From: JANYJJ01 sp038241115
GTDB lineage: Bacteria; Pseudomonadota; Gammaproteobacteria; Burkholderiales; Burkholderiaceae_C
NCBI GenBank assembly: GCA_038241115.1
Contig: JBBRGA010000125.1
Location: forward strand, 1-10,138
Reading direction: 5' to 3'
DNA length: 10,138 nt
Numbering within the stretch: the first letter of the stretch is position 1; each line of letters begins with the position of its first letter. The translations under genes were made by a program, and so were the position numbers. Of the stretch, positions 6,801 through 10,138 are shown one piece after another. The notes under the pieces were generated by a model. It was given only the letters and a program-made list of their open reading frames with translations. It made no database searches and was not told the DNA's origin.

Positions 6801-6826
6801 AAAAAGCCACCCGAAGGTGGCTTTTT
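6801..6826. terminator. Strong bidirectional rho-independent terminator
   Basis: AAAAAGCCACC (6801-6811), loop CGAA (6812-6815) and GGTGGCTTTTT (6816-6826) form a perfect 11-bp stem with a T tract on one side and an A tract on the other. It lies 18 bp after the DUF493 stop and 17 bp before the stop of the convergent Bug gene, so it can end transcripts from both sides. Confidence 0.95.
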
Positions 6827-6843
6827 AATGAGCGCCGAAAAAC

Positions 6844-7851
6844 TCAGTCGGCGTACTGACCCGCGGCCTTGATGATCGGGCCCCATTTATTGATCTCGGC
6901 TTCCACAAACTTCTTGTGCTCGGCGCCGTTCAAGCGCGCATCGGTGATGATCACTGCGCCCAAAGCCTCTTGGCGCTTGATGAAGTCAGCATCGTTCAGC
7001 GCCGTTTTCAGGGCCGCGTTCAGCTTGTCCACCACGGCCTTGGGCGTGCCTTTGGGGGCATACAAGCCGTGCCACACACTGACGTTGAAGCCCTTCAAAC
7101 CCGACTCGTCCATCGTCGGCAATTTGGCCAGCGCCGGTGTGGTCAACCGCTTGGCGGTGGTGACCGCAAACGCCTTGACTTTGCCACCTTCAATTTGGCT
7201 GGATGTGTTGGTGGATTGGTCGCACATCAAATCAACCTGGCCACCCAACAAATCGGTCATCGCGGGTGCCGTGCCTTTGTAGGGCACGGTGGTCATGTCG
7301 GTTTTAGTGGCTTGCTGGAACAACAAACCGCAGAGGTGCGAGGCGGCACCCAAGCCAGCATTCGCGAGGTTGATCTTGCCTTTATTGGCGTCCATCCACT
7401 TCAGCAATTCGGCCATGTTGTTGGCCGGCAGACCGGGCTTGCCGATCAGCGTCATCGGTACTTCGTTGATCATGCCGAGGTACTCGAAATCTTCGAGCGT
7501 CTTGTAGGTCATGTTGCGGTACAGCGCCGGCGACGTGCTCATGCCGATGTGGTGCAGCAGCAGGGTGTAACCATCGTTGGACGCTTTCGCTGCACGGGCC
7601 GCGCCCAGCGTGCCGCCGGCACCGCCAACGTTCTCGATGATGATGCTCTGGCCGCCCATGGGCTTGCGCATGGCTTCGGCCAGGTCGCGTGCCACCTTGT
7701 CGGTCGGACCACCGGCCGTGAAAGGCACGACGATGGTGACGGGCTTGTCGGGGTACTCAGCGCGGGCGGGGGAGACGCTGACGGTGGCGGCGAGCGCCGT
7801 GATCGTCAACGCCAACGCGGCGCGTGCTGCAGTGGTTTTCATAGCGTTCAT
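6844..7851 (-). CDS. Bug-family tripartite tricarboxylate transporter substrate-binding protein
   Basis: A periplasmic solute-binding protein of the TctC/Bug family, greatly expanded in Burkholderiales. Numbered from the ATG at 7849-7851, residues 1-31 are a signal peptide with likely cleavage ARA|EYPDKP. Family motifs follow: VTIVVPFTAGGPTDKVAR (38-55), IIENVGGAGGTLGA (71-84), DGYTLLL (93-99), VPYKGTAPAMTDLLGGQVDLM (189-209) and YAPKGTPKAVVDKLNAAL (264-281). C174 and C210 might form a disulfide. The 335-residue length is typical. I choose this start because AGGA lies 8 nt upstream; a frame from 7896 adds an unlikely N-terminal extension, and ATG at 7842 is a second option. No TctA or TctB genes are present nearby, so it is an orphan receptor. 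The ligand (usually a carboxylate) cannot be read from the sequence. Confidence 0.93.
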   Translation of the reverse strand: MNAMKTTAARAALALTITALAATVSVSPARAEYPDKPVTIVVPFTAGGPTDKVARDLAEAMRKPMGGQSIIIENVGGAGGTLGAARAAKASNDGYTLLLHHIGMSTSPALYRNMTYKTLEDFEYLGMINEVPMTLIGKPGLPANNMAELLKWMDANKGKINLANAGLGAASHLCGLLFQQATKTDMTTVPYKGTAPAMTDLLGGQVDLMCDQSTNTSSQIEGGKVKAFAVTTAKRLTTPALAKLPTMDESGLKGFNVSVWHGLYAPKGTPKAVVDKLNAALKTALNDADFIKRQEALGAVIITDARLNGAEHKKFVEAEINKWGPIIKAAGQYAD

Positions 7852-7971
7852 GTCATGCGTCCTGGTCAGTAAAAAAACTAGTGTGATTGTCTGCAAAACG
7901 GCGCGAATCGCAGGCGCGGAAACTACCTAGTCGGGCAAATCGACAGCGCTGGTTTGAGACACACGCCACCT

Positions 7972-8063
7972 TCACACGTAAAAATCACACCCAAAGGTCA
8001 CAGGTAAAAATTTACACGTAAAGGTCAGACCAAAAGGTGATGCCAAAAGGTCAAACGTAAAGC
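7972..8063. repeat. Seven-copy degenerate 13-bp tandem repeat
   Basis: Units begin at 7972, 7985, 7998, 8012, 8025, 8038 and 8051. Read on the plus strand they are TCACACGTAAAAA, TCACACCCAAAGG, TCACAGGTAAAAAT (14 bp), TTACACGTAAAGG, TCAGACCAAAAGG, TGATGCCAAAAGG and TCAAACGTAAAGC; the consensus is TCACACGTAAAGG. The last unit contains the final codons and the TGA stop of the CoA ligase (minus strand). The other six fill most of the 199-bp gap before the Bug gene. A weaker eighth unit may lie at 7959-7971. There is no spacer-repeat structure. Confidence 0.85.
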
Positions 8064-9358
8064 CGCGCATCCTCGATCACTTTGCCGTCGTTCGGAAGAC
8101 TTCCCACCTCGCAAAGATGCACCTCGCTGCGCAGCTTGGTGATGTCGCGAATGCTGTTGGCCAATTTGAGGGCCAAGCCTTCGGGTGCGCCGCTCACCTC
8201 GACGTGCAGGGCCATGCTGTCGTTGGCCATTTCGCCACTGACGACCAAGCGCGCTTTTTTGACCTCGGGGAAGCGTCGCACCACCTCGGCCACTTGACTA
8301 GGATGCACAAACATGCCGCGCACCTTGGCGGTCTGGTCGGCACGGCCCATCCAGCCATTGATGCGCACATTGCTGCGGCCTGTGGGGCAGGTGCCGGCCA
8401 TCACGGCCGACAGGTCACCGGTGCCGAAGCGGATCAACGGATAGTCAGGGTTGAGGGTGGTCACCACAACCTCGCCGACTTCGCCGTCGGGCACGACATC
8501 GCCGGTGCCGGGGCGCACGATCTCGACAATCACGCCTTCGTCGAGCACCAGCCCTTCGCGAGCCGGCGTCTCAAAGGCGATGAGGCCGAGGTCGGCCGTC
8601 CCGTAGCTTTGGTAAGCGTTGATGCCACGCTGCGTGAACCAATCGCGCAGAGAGGGCGGAAACGCCTCACCGCCGACCGATGCCTTGGTGAGTGAGGGCA
8701 AGGCCACACCCATCTCGGCAGCTTTTTCAAGGATGAGTTTCAAGAAGCTGGGCGTGCCGATGTAGCCCGCCGGCTGCAGGTCGGCCATGACTTGCACTTG
8801 CTGTTCGGTCTGGCCCACGCCGCCTGGAAACACCGTGCAGCCCACCGCATGAGCGCCGGTTTCCATCATCAAACCAGCGGGTGTGAAGTGATAGCTGAAA
8901 CAGTTGTGCGCCAGGTCACCGGCGCGAAAACCCGCCGCGAAAATGGCGCGGGCCATGCGCCAGTAATCGGGGCGAGCAGTTTCGGGCTCGAAGATGGTGC
9001 CGGGCGAGGCATAGACGCGCAAAGCGCGGCCCGCGCGCTGCGAGTGAGCAGCACCCCAACCCACAGTGGCGTAGCCGCCGAACACATCGGTGCTGCGCTT
9101 TTCCGTTTGGCGGGCTTCTTTTTGACGCACAAGAAGTTCCGACTTGCGGGTAACAGGCAAGGTCGCCAGCGCCGCGCGCGAACCGATGGCCGCCAAGTCG
9201 TGGCCCCGCAACAATTCGGTGAAGGCGCTCGCATGCCGAACCGCGTGCGCCAACTGCAGCGGCAAAGCCGCCATGAGCTGGGCCTCTCGTACCGCAGGAG
9301 CGCGTGTCTCCAGCGTGTCGTAGTGCGAACTGTCTTGAGGTTTGTGGTGCGTGTTCAT
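8051..9358 (-). CDS. PaaK-like AMP-forming acyl-CoA ligase (phenylacetate-CoA ligase family)
   Basis: 435 residues of the ANL adenylate-forming superfamily, closest in style to phenylacetate-CoA ligases, which activate a carboxylate with ATP and then form a CoA thioester. Visible motifs: SVGGEAFPPSLRDWF (228-242), YQSYGTADLGLIAFET (249-264; adenine and Mg region), YPLIRFGTGDLS (306-317; ribose-binding Asp315), GRADQTAKVRGMFVHPSQV (338-356; hinge) and the C-terminal DGKVIEDAR with Lys426. The phosphate-binding loop, normally SSGTTGxP, is here ASPGTIFEPET (117-127), so the Thr/Gly-rich core is lost. The substrate cannot be predicted. The start follows the small upstream gene by 28 bp on the same strand, without a clear Shine-Dalgarno sequence. 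The 3' end falls inside the 13-bp repeat array. Residues 12-19 (HYDTLETR) are as I recall in relatives, which supports the chosen frame and start region. Confidence 0.88.
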   Translation of the reverse strand: MNTHHKPQDSSHYDTLETRAPAVREAQLMAALPLQLAHAVRHASAFTELLRGHDLAAIGSRAALATLPVTRKSELLVRQKEARQTEKRSTDVFGGYATVGWGAAHSQRAGRALRVYASPGTIFEPETARPDYWRMARAIFAAGFRAGDLAHNCFSYHFTPAGLMMETGAHAVGCTVFPGGVGQTEQQVQVMADLQPAGYIGTPSFLKLILEKAAEMGVALPSLTKASVGGEAFPPSLRDWFTQRGINAYQSYGTADLGLIAFETPAREGLVLDEGVIVEIVRPGTGDVVPDGEVGEVVVTTLNPDYPLIRFGTGDLSAVMAGTCPTGRSNVRINGWMGRADQTAKVRGMFVHPSQVAEVVRRFPEVKKARLVVSGEMANDSMALHVEVSGAPEGLALKLANSIRDITKLRSEVHLCEVGSLPNDGKVIEDARLYV

Positions 9359-9386
9359 GGGCGGTGAGTTGGATGCAGTTGTCTCA

Positions 9387-9665
9387 TCAATCGTCTGCGC
9401 GATCGGCCCGCAGGGCGCGCAATTTAGTGTCTTCGAGCAATTTGCGCTGAGCCAGCGGAGAAGTCAGTGGATAACGGTCAAACCCGCTGCCACTGGTTTT
9501 TTTCAGATCGGCGACCAGCTCGCCGCCCTCATCGTGAAAGTGCAAAAACGCCGCACTTCGGCAGTAGAAGACGCCCGGCTGTTTTTCTTTCAAGGTCTTG
9601 ATGTCACGCAATTGCCGCAGCAACGGCAACACCGATTGCAAAGCGTCGGGACTGGCGTGCGCCAT
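9387..9665 (-). CDS. Conserved-looking small protein of unknown function (92 aa)
   Basis: A 92-residue cytoplasmic-type protein between htpG and the CoA ligase. The start is set by a near-perfect AGGAGG (9674-9679, minus strand) 8 nt before the ATG at 9663-9665; the same frame opens at 9716, but the extra 17 residues have no such signal. An N-terminal amphipathic helix (SVLPLLRQLRDIKTLKEK, 11-28) precedes a beta-like core, GVFYCRSAAFLHFHDEGGEL (31-50) then VADLKK, and a charged C-terminal tail. I recall similar short proteins with an FLHFHED-like segment in Comamonadaceae, with no assigned function. The stop is doubled (TGATGA). The small core could be a beta-hairpin domain; no catalytic motif is visible. 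I do not assign a role. Confidence 0.75.
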   Translation of the reverse strand: MAHASPDALQSVLPLLRQLRDIKTLKEKQPGVFYCRSAAFLHFHDEGGELVADLKKTSGSGFDRYPLTSPLAQRKLLEDTKLRALRADRADD

Positions 9666-9749
9666 GTTTTTTGCCTCCTGCTTCAACGAACTGCCCGATT
9701 CAATCAACCAGCTCACCGCCCAACAGTTACCGCTATCAAAGAAGCTTGC

Positions 9750-10138
9750 TCAAGCCGTCAACAGACCGTTGACGCGCCTCACGTAAGCCGCCGGGTCTTC
9801 CAAATGACCGCCTTCGGCCAGTACCGCCTGGTCAAACAATATGTTGGCCAGGTCCTCGAAGTGCGCGCTGCCTTCCAGGCGCTTGACCAGCGCATGTTCG
9901 GCGTTCACTTCCAGAGTGGGCAAAACCATCGGCGCGCTTTGACCGGCCTGCTTGAGCATGCGCGCCAAGTGGCCGCTCATGTCGCCTTCCTCCACCACCA
10001 GACAGGCCGGTGAATCGACCAGGCGGGTGGTGATGCGCACGTCTTTGGCGCGCGACTTCAACGCCTCTTTCAGCTTGTCCAGCATGGGCTTGAAGGCGGT
10101 GGCGGCTTCTTCGGCTTGCTGTTTTTCGGCTTCGTCTT
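9750..10138 (-). CDS. htpG: HtpG (bacterial Hsp90) chaperone, C-terminal part (5' end outside window)
   Basis: The last 128 residues of HtpG, an ATP-dependent cytoplasmic chaperone that acts as a homodimer. The frame stays open to the right edge. It shows the C-terminal dimerisation domain: FKPMLDKLKEALKSRAKDVR, then TTRLVDSPACLVVEEGDMSGHL with the well-conserved RLVDSPACLV stretch, LEVNAEHALVKRL, and the final helices LANILFDQAVLAEGGHLEDP and AAYVRRVNGLL. The ATP-binding and middle domains lie outside. No frameshift is seen. The next gene on this strand begins 84 bp after the stop. Confidence 0.95.
   Translation of the reverse strand, partial: DEAEKQQAEEAATAFKPMLDKLKEALKSRAKDVRITTRLVDSPACLVVEEGDMSGHLARMLKQAGQSAPMVLPTLEVNAEHALVKRLEGSAHFEDLANILFDQAVLAEGGHLEDPAAYVRRVNGLLTA
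9756..9774 (-). other. Perfect 7-bp inverted repeat at the end of htpG
   Basis: CGTCAAC and GTTGACG arms enclose a 5-nt loop and cover the last codons of htpG, ending 4 bp before the stop codon. A second, weaker pairing (GCTT and AAGC, 4-nt loop) follows over the stop. There is only a short TTCTTT after it, so it is not a standard rho-independent terminator. Confidence 0.5.

Noticed and set aside
6916..7872. A 318-codon plus-strand open frame opposite the Bug gene
   Set aside because: Its Gly/His/Arg/Gln-rich translation is the usual antisense reading of a Bug-type gene, and it would run against a gene with a complete signal peptide and family motifs.
7852..7900. Promoter for the Bug gene (TTGCAG and TTTACT at 17-bp spacing on the minus strand)
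   Set aside because: The -35 and -10 matches are only 3-4 of 6 each, which is too weak to call.
7972..8063. CRISPR-like array
   Set aside because: Units are 13 bp and contiguous with no spacers, they are degenerate, and there is no cas gene nearby.

Overview
The window looks like chromosomal DNA of a betaproteobacterium in the Burkholderiales, most likely family Comamonadaceae. The basis is high-GC coding with long antisense shadow frames, a HemB with Asp rather than Cys at the metal site, a Bug-family periplasmic binding protein, and a block of cell-envelope genes (VanZ, [2Fe-2S] ferredoxin, alpha/beta hydrolase, D,D-carboxypeptidase, D-amino-acid transaminase, DUF493) that I associate with that family from memory. 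No database search was possible. I see no tRNA, rRNA, CRISPR array, insertion sequence or phage gene.

Layout. (1) 1-1522, minus strand: hemB (5-aminolevulinate dehydratase) followed by the N-terminal half of a CorA-family divalent cation transporter that runs off the left edge. (2) 1695-4297, plus strand, divergent from hemB: hemJ, a VanZ-family membrane protein, a thioredoxin-like [2Fe-2S] ferredoxin and a small alpha/beta hydrolase. (3) 4332-6782, plus strand: a penicillin-binding D-Ala-D-Ala carboxypeptidase, a D-amino-acid transaminase and a DUF493/YbeD protein, closed by a strong symmetric terminator at 6801-6826. (4) 6844-10138, minus strand: reading with transcription, the C-terminal part of htpG, a 92-residue unknown protein, a PaaK-like AMP-forming acyl-CoA ligase, a short tandem-repeat array, and a Bug-family solute-binding protein that converges on the terminator.

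How the genes work together. hemB and hemJ carry out an early and a late step of haem synthesis and share one divergent control region. The carboxypeptidase trims peptidoglycan stem peptides and the transaminase makes or interconverts the D-amino acids used in them; VanZ may also belong to envelope biology. DUF493 is normally next to lipB, but no lipB follows here. The minus-strand block joins a chaperone, a CoA ligase of unknown substrate and an orphan solute receptor, and may be only loosely connected in function.

Most unusual structure: seven degenerate copies of a 13-bp unit (7972-8063) that start inside the last codons of the CoA ligase and run into the upstream region of the Bug gene. 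A smaller duplication of a gene terminus lies at the hemB/CorA junction. Nothing here amounts to a clear undescribed defence or mobile system; apart from the repeats, the window is ordinary core and accessory metabolism.
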